Below, one piece after another: positions 39,840 through 48,167 of a stretch of 64,000 nucleotides of DNA. The notes under the pieces were generated by a model that saw only the letters and a program-made list of their open reading frames with translations, did not search any database and was not told the DNA's origin. Position numbers and translations under genes: made by a program. Source of the DNA: Provencibacterium sp. (lineage in GTDB: Bacteria; Bacillota; Clostridia; Oscillospirales; Ruminococcaceae); NCBI GenBank assembly GCA_022793895.1, contig JAAWDS010000008.1:34417-98416 (forward strand), in the 5' to 3' direction. The first letter of the stretch is position 1, and the number at the start of each line of letters is the position of its first letter.

Positions 39840-40853
39840 TTATTTCCCCTTAACGATCGACAAATCATGCGCTACCATTCGTTGAACCAGGTCATGGAAA
39901 GAGACCTGGCGCTTCCAGCCGAGCGTTTTCTCCGCCTTGGAAGGATCGCCGAGCAGCAGCTCTACCTCGGCGGGGCGGAAAAATTTGGGGCTCACGCGCA
40001 CAACGACCTTCCCCGTCGCCTTGTCGGTAGCGACCTCGTCCACGCCGCTGCCCGAAAAAGCCAGCTCGATTCCCGCGGCGTTAAACGCCGCTTCCACAAA
40101 TTCGCGCACCGTGCGGGTCTCGCCGGTAGCGACGACATAATCATCCGGCTTCTCCTGCTGGAGCATCAGCCACATAGCCTGGACATAGTCCTCCGAATGT
40201 CCCCAGTCGCGTTTCGCGTCGAGATTGCCCAGCTCCACGCATTCCTGAAGGCCGTTTTGAATGCGCGCCACCGCGTGGGTAATCTTGCGGGTGACAAATT
40301 CCAGGCCGCGGCGCTCCGACTCATGGTTGAAGAGGATGCCGGAACAGGCGAACATCCCATAGCTCTCACGGTAGTTTTTGGTGATCCAGTGGCCGTAGAG
40401 CTTGGCCACGCCGTAAGGGCTGCGGGGATAGAAGGGGGTGGTCTCCTTCTGCGGGATCTCCTGCACCAACCCGAACATCTCCGAGGTGGACGCCTGGTAG
40501 AAACGGCATTCCGGCTTTACCGTGCGGATGGCTTCGAGCATGTTGGTAACGCCGAGCGCATCGATCTCCGCCGTAGCGAGAGGGGTATCCCAGCTTGTGG
40601 CGACAAAGGACTGAGCCGCCAGGTTGTAGACCTCGTCCGCCTCGCTTATCTGCATGGCCTTGACGAGCGATACCTCGTCGGTCATATCGGCATAGATAAA
40701 GTGGATCTTATCCTGGATATGGTCCACGTTTCCATAGTCCACAACGCTCTTGCGGCGCATGATGCCATAGACCTCATAACCCTTTTCAAGCAGCAGTTCG
40801 GCGAGATACGATCCGTCCTGCCCGGTAATTCCGGTAATCAGCGCATGTTTCAT
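39840..40853 (-). CDS. gmd: GDP-mannose 4,6-dehydratase
   Basis: 337-residue extended SDR that converts GDP-D-mannose to GDP-4-keto-6-deoxy-D-mannose. ATG at 40853 follows AAAGGG. Visible are [21 protein letters not shown] (cofactor loop, 8-28; TGQDGSY is diagnostic of Gmd), [20 protein letters not shown], the S/T-x-E triad (STSEMFG) and [11 protein letters not shown] (YxxxK), and [16 protein letters not shown]. Its product is a branch point here: rmd and the perosamine-synthase-like gene could both use it. Confidence 0.96.
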   Translation of the reverse strand: MKHALITGITGQDGSYLAELLLEKGYEVYGIMRRKSVVDYGNVDHIQDKIHFIYADMTDEVSLVKAMQISEADEVYNLAAQSFVATSWDTPLATAEIDALGVTNMLEAIRTVKPECRFYQASTSEMFGLVQEIPQKETTPFYPRSPYGVAKLYGHWITKNYRESYGMFACSGILFNHESERRGLEFVTRKITHAVARIQNGLQECVELGNLDAKRDWGHSEDYVQAMWLMLQQEKPDDYVVATGETRTVREFVEAAFNAAGIELAFSGSGVDEVATDKATGKVVVRVSPKFFRPAEVELLLGDPSKAEKTLGWKRQVSFHDLVQRMVAHDLSIVKGK

Positions 40854-40870
40854 TTGGTTTCCAGCCCTTT

Positions 40871-41941
40871 CTATATCAATTCATTCCGATTGCAGATTTT
40901 GAGATTTTCAATCACCTTTTTGATCTTAGGCGTGCTGTCCTTGGCGCAGATGAGAACCGCATCCTCGGTGTCGACCACCACCAGATCCTCCACGCCGACG
41001 GCGGCAATCAGGCGCTTACCCCCGCGGATAATGGTGTCCTTGGTGTCGATGGTGACAATATCGCCCAAGGCGATATTCCCATATTCATTCGTCCGGTTCA
41101 CCCGTTCGAGCGCCAGCCAGCTTCCCACGTCGTCCCAGCCAAAGTTGCCGGGGATGGTATAAATGTTCTCCGCCCGCTCCATGATGCCGTAATCAACCGA
41201 CTCGCTGGGGAAAGAGAGAAAATGGCGGCGCAGCGTCTCTTCAAACATATCGGTTCCGCAGGCGTCAGCGATCGGCCGGATTCCAGCATAGATCTCCGGG
41301 AGCAGCAGCCGGAAGTTTTCCAGGATGGTCGAGAGCTTCCAGACAAACATGCCGCTGTTCCACAGGTATTGGCCGGAGCTGAGGTATTCCTTGGCGGTCT
41401 CCAGATCCGGTTTTTCCACAAAACGATCCACCCGGTAGACCCCCTGCTCCTTGGAGGCGGCAAACTGGATATATCCATAGCCCGTTTCTGGATAGGTGGG
41501 GGTGATGCCGATGGTGACGAGATTATTCCCCTTTTCCGCCGTCTCTCCGGCGCGGCCCAGGACGTCTAAGAACATCTCGGTATATTTAATCAGGTGGTCG
41601 CTCGGAAGGACCAGCATGAGCGCCTCCTCATATTTGCGGGAGATCACAGCGGCGGCCAGCGCGATGCAGGGGGCCGTGTTGCGCGCAGCCGGTTCGGCCA
41701 GGATGTTGGAATGGGGGATGCCGGGAAGCTGCTCCTTCACCAGCTCTACATAGTCCTGGTTGGTCACGATGTAGATGTCTTCCATCTCCACCATTGGGGA
41801 AAGGCGTTCCACCGTCAACTGGATCATCGTTTTCCCGCCTCCGGTCAGCGAAAGGAACTGCTTCGGATAGTGCATCCGGCTCATCGGCCAGAAGCGCTCT
41901 CCGCGGCCTCCCGCCATAATCACTGCGGTTGTTTTCATCAT
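40871..41941 (-). CDS. manC: Mannose-1-phosphate guanylyltransferase
   Basis: 356 residues, the guanylyltransferase domain only (no phosphomannose isomerase domain). ATG at 41941 (MMKTTAV...) is preferred because AAGGGA is 8 nt upstream; a further ATG at 41950 lies too close to that site. Signature [12 protein letters not shown] is at residues 11-22, followed by [32 protein letters not shown] and the FVEKPD motif. It forms GDP-mannose from mannose-1-phosphate and GTP. Starts 2 bp after the phosphohexomutase stop codon. Confidence 0.94.
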   Translation of the reverse strand: MMKTTAVIMAGGRGERFWPMSRMHYPKQFLSLTGGGKTMIQLTVERLSPMVEMEDIYIVTNQDYVELVKEQLPGIPHSNILAEPAARNTAPCIALAAAVISRKYEEALMLVLPSDHLIKYTEMFLDVLGRAGETAEKGNNLVTIGITPTYPETGYGYIQFAASKEQGVYRVDRFVEKPDLETAKEYLSSGQYLWNSGMFVWKLSTILENFRLLLPEIYAGIRPIADACGTDMFEETLRRHFLSFPSESVDYGIMERAENIYTIPGNFGWDDVGSWLALERVNRTNEYGNIALGDIVTIDTKDTIIRGGKRLIAAVGVEDLVVVDTEDAVLICAKDSTPKIKKVIENLKICNRNELI

Positions 41942-41943
41942 GC

Positions 41944-43662
41944 TCAACATCCCTTCTGTCGCAGGAGCCCGGCGGCGAGCCGTTCCAGCTCCGCCAGGGC
42001 CTGTCCGGCTTTCTCCCGGCTGGTCCCTACGGCGGAAAGGTAGAGCTTTACCTTCGGCTCGGTCCCGGAGGGGCGCAGCACCAGCCAGCCCCCATCCTCA
42101 AAAAAGAACTTCAAAACGTCCGATTCCGGCAGCCCCAGCGGGGTGCGTTCCCCCGTGCGGCAATCGGTGCGCACCGATTGCCGGTAGTCTTCCACGGCCG
42201 CTGGCGGTTTCTCCTTCAAAAGCTCCGGATAGCCGGCGCGCAGCGCGGAAAGCATCTGTCTGATTTCCTCCTGTCCCTCCCGGCCCGGCCGTTCCACCGA
42301 AAGGAGCTTCTCCTGGAAATAGCCGTATTGCCGGAAGAGCTTTTCCAGCGCCTGATAAAGCGTCAGCCCCTGCTCTTTGTACCAGAGCGCCATTTCGGCG
42401 ATGAGCGCCGAGGCGATCACGGCGTCCTTATCGCGCACGAAATCTCCTGAGAGGTAGCCGTAGCTCTCTTCAAAGCCGAAGAGGAAGCGGTATTCTCCGG
42501 TTTTCTGCCAACCCTCGGCCAGCTCGCCGATATATTTAAAGCCGGTCAGCACGTCGAACACCGTTACGCCATAGGCCGCGCAGATCCGGTTCGCCATCGG
42601 GGTGGTGACAATGGTTTTCACCACCGCCGCATTCTCCGGCAGCATCCCCAGCTCCTTCCGGGTATGCAGGAGGTAATCGGTCAGCAGCGCGCCGGTCTGG
42701 TTGCCGGTTAAAACGACGTAGTCCCCGTTTTCATCCTGGGAGAGCACACCGATGCGATCGCAGTCCGGATCGGTGGCAAAGATGAGATCCGGCCGGAAAT
42801 CCCGCGCCCTTTCCACTGCCAAGGCGAACACCTCGCGGTTTTCCGGGTTGGGACGGGGCGCCGTTGGAAAATCCCCATCCGGCTGCTCCTGTTCGGGGAC
42901 GACGGCGGTTTGGGTAAAGCCCAGCTCCTTCAAAACCCGCCGGACCGGGAGGCTGCCTGCGCCATGCAGCGGCGAATAAAGGATGCGGAGCGTCCCTGCT
43001 TTTTTTGCCAGCAGCTCCCGGCGCAGGACCAGCCCCTTCACCTGTTCGAAATAGGGCGCGTCGGTTTCTTCGCCCATCCAGAGGACCCTGCCCTCCTGTA
43101 AAGCCTGTTCCAGCGGCAGAAAGGGAACCTGGAACAGCTCCTGTTCCTCCATGCGCTTTAAAATGCAGGCGGCGGCGCGGTCGGTGATCTGCCCGCCGTC
43201 TGGGCCGTAGACCTTGTAGCCGTTGTATTCCTTGGGATTGTGCGAAGCGGTCAGGACGATGCCTGCGTCCGCCTGATGGAACCGCACCGCCCAAGAGAGC
43301 ATAGGGGTCGGACGCACGCCGCGAAACAGATAGACCCGAATACCAGCTGCGGCGAGCACCTCCGCCGCGGCATGGGCGAACGCTTGCGAATGGTTGCGCG
43401 TATCGTAGCCGATGCAGACAGCATGAGCCCCTTCCCCATTTAGGTAAGAGGCCAGCCCTGCCGTCGCTTTGCGTACGGTATATAGGTTCATGCGGTTGTT
43501 GCCCGCGCCCATCTTTCCGCGCAGCCCGCCGGTGCCGAAGGCCAGGAACCGGTAGAACCGGTCCTCCCGTTCCTTGGCGCCGGTAAGCGCGCGCAGCTCC
43601 TCTTTGGAAGCGGCGTCAACGGCAGGACTATCGAGCCAGTCCTCCCAGCTTGGAATCCTCAA
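41944..43662 (-). CDS. Phosphoglucomutase/phosphomannomutase family protein
   Basis: 572 residues, alpha-D-phosphohexomutase superfamily. Start is TTG at 43662 with AAAGGGG upstream. Order of motifs: TGGLRGKMGAGNNRMN (substrate entrance), the phospho-Ser loop VLTASHNPKEYNGYK near 137-151, metal-binding DPDCDRIGV, sugar-binding FGFEESYGYL and the phosphate-binding RPSGTEPKVKLY near the C-terminus. The length matches the PgcA/YbbT-type enzymes of Bacillota. Placed directly before manC, it would make mannose-1-phosphate from mannose-6-phosphate, but glucose phosphates may be substrates too. Confidence 0.93.
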   Translation of the reverse strand: MRIPSWEDWLDSPAVDAASKEELRALTGAKEREDRFYRFLAFGTGGLRGKMGAGNNRMNLYTVRKATAGLASYLNGEGAHAVCIGYDTRNHSQAFAHAAAEVLAAAGIRVYLFRGVRPTPMLSWAVRFHQADAGIVLTASHNPKEYNGYKVYGPDGGQITDRAAACILKRMEEQELFQVPFLPLEQALQEGRVLWMGEETDAPYFEQVKGLVLRRELLAKKAGTLRILYSPLHGAGSLPVRRVLKELGFTQTAVVPEQEQPDGDFPTAPRPNPENREVFALAVERARDFRPDLIFATDPDCDRIGVLSQDENGDYVVLTGNQTGALLTDYLLHTRKELGMLPENAAVVKTIVTTPMANRICAAYGVTVFDVLTGFKYIGELAEGWQKTGEYRFLFGFEESYGYLSGDFVRDKDAVIASALIAEMALWYKEQGLTLYQALEKLFRQYGYFQEKLLSVERPGREGQEEIRQMLSALRAGYPELLKEKPPAAVEDYRQSVRTDCRTGERTPLGLPESDVLKFFFEDGGWLVLRPSGTEPKVKLYLSAVGTSREKAGQALAELERLAAGLLRQKGC

Positions 43663-43685
43663 AGATGCTCTACCCCTTTCATCGC

Positions 43686-44999
43686 TTATAGGACAGAGGA
43701 AGCCTCGGCCAGCAAGCCGAGCTCGGTAAGACGCTGCCGGATTTTTTCGCCCGCTTTTTCCGGAGAAAACTGTTCCCGGATATCCCGCTGGCCGTTCCGT
43801 GCAATCTTTTCATAGTAGCTTCTGTCCTCATACAGCTGCCGCATGTATGTAGCCGCGTGTCCGATATCCGGTTCGGCCCACCGCTGGTTTTCCTTAAACA
43901 TGTAGTAATCCTTTTGCAGCCGCACCAGCTCATAGCGCACCGGGCAGGAATTTTCCTCGGTCATGAAATCGGTCACGGAGGACCAGCCGGTTCCGATGAC
44001 GGGTACGCCCAAATACATTGCTTCTGCCGGCACCAGGCCGAACCCTTCGCTGCGGTGCAGCGAGACGAACGCATCGCAGGCCGCAATGAGCGAGTACACC
44101 GCGGGCTTGGGGAGGGTTTCCCCAATTAGGAAGATGTTCGGATAGCCCTCCAGCTCTTTGCGCAGAATGGCGAGATCCTTCTCGCTGCTGTTGTTGACCT
44201 TCACCACCAGTCCAACGCCCGGCTCGTCCTTCCCGAACGCCTCTTTAAAGGCGCGGATAGCGCCGGTGGGGTTTTTCCGCGCCATCATGCTGTTGACGTC
44301 GTACATACATAAAAAGAGGAAGATATCCTCCGGAAGCCCAAACTGCGCGCGGCCTACCGTGCTGTCCGCTTCGGCGCAGACGCCGTAGGGGATGACCCGC
44401 ACGGGAACAGGGGATTTCCTGGCAATGGCTTCCGCTGTAAACTGCGAGGGAGCCCAGACCTCGTCCACCATTTGGAAGTACTTACACCACTCGTCGGGGA
44501 AGTCCTCCAGCTCCCACAGCCAGACCGCAATGTTGTACCGCTTATCCCAGCAGCTATTTGGCAGCATTAAATGAAGCAGATCCATCTGTCCGGCGTTGAT
44601 GTGAATGAGGTTCACGTTATACCGGGGACTCTCTACAAATTCCTTCTCCCATTCGCTGTCCGCCTGCCGCGCGCTGTTTCCCGTTTCGAAGTTGATGAGA
44701 CAGTAAGGGAGCCCCGCGGCCTTGAGCGCTCCGGCGGTCAGCCGGGCGCCTTGTCCCAGCCCCATCTCCGCTTTCAGGTAGCCGTATAGGTTCACTCCCC
44801 CCGGATAGGCGTCCGGCTCATAGGGCAGCCGTCCGGCCTCCTCCGGCATCACCACCCGGTAGACGACGTGGTTTTTCAAATATCGTAATACGCTGCGCGG
44901 CAGCACCTTCAACAGCGCCGGCTTTATCCGGTCTACTATTTGACAGATCCATCGCGCTCCGCTCTTTTTCCATTCTCTCCATGGACTTTTTTGGTTCAT
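43686..44999 (-). CDS. GT4-family glycosyltransferase, first gene of the glycan operon
   Basis: 437 residues, GT-B fold. The first ~55 residues are basic and hydrophobic and could lie on the membrane. The acceptor half has GVNLYGYLKAEMGLGQGARL, a pattern shared by bacterial mannosyl- and rhamnosyltransferases. The donor half has VIPYGVCAEAD, LCMYDVNSMMARKNPTGAIRAF, and the E-x7-E motif SEGFGLVPAEAMYLG. ATG at 44999. It leads the operon, upstream of the GDP-mannose genes, so a rhamnosyl- or mannosyltransferase is a fair guess. Confidence 0.85.
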   Translation of the reverse strand: MNQKSPWREWKKSGARWICQIVDRIKPALLKVLPRSVLRYLKNHVVYRVVMPEEAGRLPYEPDAYPGGVNLYGYLKAEMGLGQGARLTAGALKAAGLPYCLINFETGNSARQADSEWEKEFVESPRYNVNLIHINAGQMDLLHLMLPNSCWDKRYNIAVWLWELEDFPDEWCKYFQMVDEVWAPSQFTAEAIARKSPVPVRVIPYGVCAEADSTVGRAQFGLPEDIFLFLCMYDVNSMMARKNPTGAIRAFKEAFGKDEPGVGLVVKVNNSSEKDLAILRKELEGYPNIFLIGETLPKPAVYSLIAACDAFVSLHRSEGFGLVPAEAMYLGVPVIGTGWSSVTDFMTEENSCPVRYELVRLQKDYYMFKENQRWAEPDIGHAATYMRQLYEDRSYYEKIARNGQRDIREQFSPEKAGEKIRQRLTELGLLAEASSVL

Positions 45000-45538
45000 G
45001 TTTCTTCTCCACCATATTTTTAAAAGGCATTTGGAGGATCTATCGGTCTCCGCTCTGGAGAAAGGGCCCGGCCTTCATAGGTAGAGACAGAAGGTCCCCA
45101 ATTCTTTAAAGTGTAGGTTTAATAACGCAAAAACGAATTTTTTCGCATCTAAAAAGCAGGATAAAAACTCTTTAAAATTGTATAAATTGATAAAACCAAC
45201 CGCTTTCATTCTCCTTATACATTTTCTTATCTATATTACCACACTTAATATTCTTCTGCAAGTGTAAATAAAGGGAATGGATTTTTATGTCTATTCCCTT
45301 AAAATCGAGTTGTCGAAACCTTGCTATAAGACAACTCCTATGTTGGGAAAAAATTATAAGGATATTGAGCGGAATATATAGATATTTCGCTCTTTATTCT
45401 TAAAATACTATAGAATATATTGGGGATTTACGTCTTTTAAGAGGGATCCATTCCACTTGATAAATGTGGTAGATTTGATAACGCGGGCGCAGATTATCGA
45501 GCGGCGGCATTGGATGAAGAGAAAAAGGAGGGTTATTC
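45000..45538. other. AT-rich divergent control region between the two glycan operons
   Basis: This 539-bp region is much richer in A and T than its flanks and holds no convincing gene. It contains the minus-strand operon promoter (45233-45261), a ~225-nt leader, three neighbouring inverted repeats (45271-45300, 45307-45337 and 45367-45392) and a weak plus-strand promoter candidate, TTTATT-17-TATATT (45393-45398 and 45416-45421), for the acetyltransferase gene. A 44-codon reading frame (45209-45075, minus) with AAGGAG almost touching its ATG lies in the leader; I do not call it a gene. Confidence 0.7.
45233..45261 (-). promoter_or_regulatory. Promoter of the 27-kb glycan operon
   Basis: On the minus strand TTGCAG (45261-45256), 17-bp spacer and TAATAT (45238-45233). 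It is the best vegetative promoter in the divergent region and faces the glycosyltransferase at 44999. Confidence 0.65.
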
Positions 45539-46165
45539 ATGCTTTGGACAAAGGAACATCTTGAATATTATTTGGAATGCGACCGGATTGCCTTTAAGCG
45601 TCCGCCCAAGGGGAAAAAGGTTTCCCTAAAGGTTCGGTTTAGGCGCTGGTTTACGGTGAACAAAAATTATCCATGGCTGTATATGGTGACGCTGCGTCAT
45701 CTGGAATATTACATCAACAGCCGGAAAAAGGGACTGCTTGTCACGCTGCGCAAGCTCTTTTATACCCGGCGGCTCTTAAAGCTGCGGTTGCTCACCGGCA
45801 TGAACATTGAACCGAATACTATTGGGCCGGGCGTTTACATCCCCTATGGAAACGTGGTAATGACGCCGCTTGCGAAGGTGGGCAGCGACTGCACGATCGA
45901 AAGCGGCGTTACGTTGGGGATCACCAACGGGATCTATCAAGGGCCGCAGGTGGGAAACCGCGTCTTTATCGGCACAGGGGCGAAGATTATCGGGCAGATT
46001 GTGATTGCAGACGGCGTTTGCATCGGCGCGAACGCGGTGGTTGTCAAAAGCGTGCTGGAAGAGAACGTAACGGTTGCCGGCGTACCGGCTAAAAAGGTGA
46101 GCAACCATGGATCCGCTACGATGACGGCGGCGGCGACCGAACAGGTGACGCCGCCCGAAGGATAA
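45539..46165 (+). CDS. Serine-acetyltransferase-like hexapeptide acyltransferase
   Basis: 208 residues. A helical basic N-terminal part (1-85) precedes a left-handed beta helix: IGPGVYIPYGNVVMTPLAKVG, CTIESGVTLGITNG, PQVGNRVFIGTGAKIIG, DGVCIGANAVVV and the capping GVPAKKVSN. This is the layout of serine acetyltransferase and of sugar O-acetyltransferases in polysaccharide clusters. True CysE proteins are longer (about 230-270), and cysK is not nearby, so a sugar substrate is more likely. ATG at 45539 with AAAAAGGAGGG upstream. First gene of the plus-strand operon. Confidence 0.8.
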   Translation: MLWTKEHLEYYLECDRIAFKRPPKGKKVSLKVRFRRWFTVNKNYPWLYMVTLRHLEYYINSRKKGLLVTLRKLFYTRRLLKLRLLTGMNIEPNTIGPGVYIPYGNVVMTPLAKVGSDCTIESGVTLGITNGIYQGPQVGNRVFIGTGAKIIGQIVIADGVCIGANAVVVKSVLEENVTVAGVPAKKVSNHGSATMTAAATEQVTPPEG

Positions 46166-46176
46166 AGGGGAAGCAG

Positions 46177-46671
46177 ATGAGCAGAAATCGGGATATCCAG
46201 TTGGTGTGTATGGACGTGGATGGCACATTGACCGACGGAAGGATTTACATCGGCCCGCAGGGCGAAGCGGTGAAGGCGTTCGATGTGAAGGATGGGCAGG
46301 GAATCAAGCTCTTGCAGGCGGCGGGAATCACCGTCGCCGTCATTACGGCGCGCCGGTCGGAGATTGTGGAAAACCGCTGCCGGGAATTGGGGATTACCGA
46401 GGTCTATCAGCAGGTGGGGGACAAGGTTGCGATCATTCGGGAGCTGGAAAAAAAATACCGGCTTAACCGGGAGCAGGTGGCTTATATCGGAGATGACCTG
46501 GGGGATCTGTCGGCTATGGAGTATACAGGACTCGCCTTTTGTCCGGCCGATGCGGTCGAGAGCGTGAGGCAGGCGGCGAATGTTTTATCCCGCAACGGCG
46601 GGAGGGGCGCTGTCCGCCAGGCTGCGGAACGCATACTGGAGCTCTGTGCGGCGCAGAGCGGGCGTGAATAA
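46177..46671 (+). CDS. KdsC-like HAD phosphatase
   Basis: 164 residues, the size of the capless C0 HAD phosphatases related to KdsC (3-deoxy-manno-octulosonate-8-phosphatase). Motif I is CMDVDGTLTDGRIY (nucleophile Asp13, Asp15), motif II is VITARRS, and motif III/IV is YIGDDLGD near residue 105. No Kdo-8-phosphate synthase or sialic-type synthase is in the window, so the sugar phosphate substrate could be a nonulosonate or another acid sugar. Lies 11 bp after the acyltransferase gene, in one operon. Confidence 0.85.
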   Translation: MSRNRDIQLVCMDVDGTLTDGRIYIGPQGEAVKAFDVKDGQGIKLLQAAGITVAVITARRSEIVENRCRELGITEVYQQVGDKVAIIRELEKKYRLNREQVAYIGDDLGDLSAMEYTGLAFCPADAVESVRQAANVLSRNGGRGAVRQAAERILELCAAQSGRE

Positions 46672-46756
46672 CTCGGTCATGAAATGGCAAACCGGCCGTC
46701 ACGGTGCATTCCTCTGGTGGATGAAGGGCACGGTGCAACGGAGAAAGGGATTTTAT

Positions 46757-47968
46757 ATGGTTAAGCTGAAACAATGGATAGCCCGGATTCTTCCCGTCAG
46801 CCATTCCTCTTTCTATAAAAAGATGAATGGCCTATCAAATCAGCTCGTCCAAATGGAGAAACTCCAGCAGTCGTTGCAGGCGGACGTAGCGGTTCTGTTG
46901 GAGGAGAGGCCGTCGTTGGCGGAGATGTTGAAGAACCAGGAGAAGGCTCTCGCCTGCTTGGAAAACCCTGAAAGATTCCGTGCGCTCATGAATAAAGCGG
47001 AGAAGGAGCTTACGCTCATAGACCATGCGGGCCAAGAGCTTGCGGCCATATCGGAGGAGTTCCGCCGTCTGGGGCTTCAGCAGGAGAGGCTGGAGGCTTC
47101 GCTCAAGGAACAGCGGGCAGAAGGAGAGAGTGCGGCTGGCGGGTTACAGGCCGGGCTGGCCGCCCTTGGAGTCCAGGAGGAGGGCAACGGGAGCCGGTTG
47201 GAGGCCATGCAGGAGGAACTAACCTCGCTGCGCAAGGTCTATGGGGGAATGAACGGCAGCTTCTTGGCGCTCAAGGAACGGCTAAATCTGCTACAGGGCA
47301 GCTATGCGGAATTAAATGAGATCTTTCGTATCCCCCAAGAGCAGCCCTTCCCCAAATATAACGGCGCCTACAGCTTGGCGGGAACGGCGCTCGAACGCCT
47401 GCTCTCGGATTATTCGTTTGATACGGTGCTGGATATCGGCTGCGGGGAGGGACAGCACAGCAGCGCCTTTTTAAAGGCGGGGAAGCGCGTCGCCGCTATC
47501 AACCTGTGTGAAACCGTATTTATGCAGGAAAACCGGGATAAGATGGAGATCCTGCTCGGCGATTTCAACGAATATCCTTTTACTGGTTCCTTTGACTGCG
47601 TTTGGGCTTCTCACGTTTTGGAGCACCAGTATAACGCGCACCAATTCCTGCGGAAGATTCATTCTGTGCTCAAGGAGGGCGGTATACTGGCCGTCACGGT
47701 GCCGCCGCCCAGGCAGCTGATCGGCGGCGGGCATGTATCGCTCTGGAATGCCGGATTGCTGCTTTACAATTTGGTGTTGGCTGGGTTTGACTGCCATGAG
47801 GCGCAGGTGCTCCGGTATGGCTACAACATCTCAGTCCTGCTGGCCAAACGCAGTATAGAAGAGCTGGGGCCGGATAGCCGCATTGACGATCTCCGGCGCT
47901 ATTTCCCGGAACAGATAGAATTTATTAAAACCTGGGTGGATTATCATTTTGACGGGGACATTGGTTGA
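46757..47968 (+). CDS. Coiled-coil SAM-dependent methyltransferase
   Basis: 403 residues. ATG at 46757 (MVKLKQWIARILP) follows AGAAAGGG; an upstream-extended frame overlaps the KdsC-like gene and is not needed. Residues ~20-190 are rich in Glu, Gln and Leu and look like a long coiled coil. Residues ~215-345 carry a class I methyltransferase with VLDIGCGEGQHSSAFL (224-239), GDFNEYPF and SHVLEHQYNAHQFLRKI, ending in VPPPRQLIGGGHVSLW, typical of type-11/23 methyltransferases in glycan clusters. It has the same overall plan as the operon's 34921-36852 protein. Substrate unknown. Confidence 0.82.
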   Translation: MVKLKQWIARILPVSHSSFYKKMNGLSNQLVQMEKLQQSLQADVAVLLEERPSLAEMLKNQEKALACLENPERFRALMNKAEKELTLIDHAGQELAAISEEFRRLGLQQERLEASLKEQRAEGESAAGGLQAGLAALGVQEEGNGSRLEAMQEELTSLRKVYGGMNGSFLALKERLNLLQGSYAELNEIFRIPQEQPFPKYNGAYSLAGTALERLLSDYSFDTVLDIGCGEGQHSSAFLKAGKRVAAINLCETVFMQENRDKMEILLGDFNEYPFTGSFDCVWASHVLEHQYNAHQFLRKIHSVLKEGGILAVTVPPPRQLIGGGHVSLWNAGLLLYNLVLAGFDCHEAQVLRYGYNISVLLAKRSIEELGPDSRIDDLRRYFPEQIEFIKTWVDYHFDGDIG

Positions 47969-48054
47969 AATACGATAGGGAGGCGTTTCCCAGAGGGCAG
48001 GTTGTTAAGCGGATTGCGCGGCAGCCTGCTCTTTGTTCATGGAAAAGACCCTGG

Positions 48055-48083
48055 TTGTTTTTGCCTCTCAGATGCGCTATAAT
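48055..48083 (+). promoter_or_regulatory. Promoter of recD2-comF
   Basis: TTGTTT (48055-48060), 17-bp spacer and a perfect TATAAT (48078-48083), about 85-110 bp before the recD2 start. Confidence 0.6.
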
Positions 48084-48167
48084 AAACAGGGAACGGCAGC
48101 TTGCTTTCCTGCGGGGGCTTTGGAACAGGCTGCCATGCTTTACACCGGATGAAAAACTATTGTTCTT

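Noticed and set aside
39696..41162. 488-residue plus-strand ORF opposite gmd and manC
   Set aside because: Spans the gene junction of two confidently identified genes and has no family motifs.
45539..46165. Assignment as true cysteine-pathway serine acetyltransferase
   Set aside because: Shorter than CysE, no cysK partner, and lies in a glycan-related operon.
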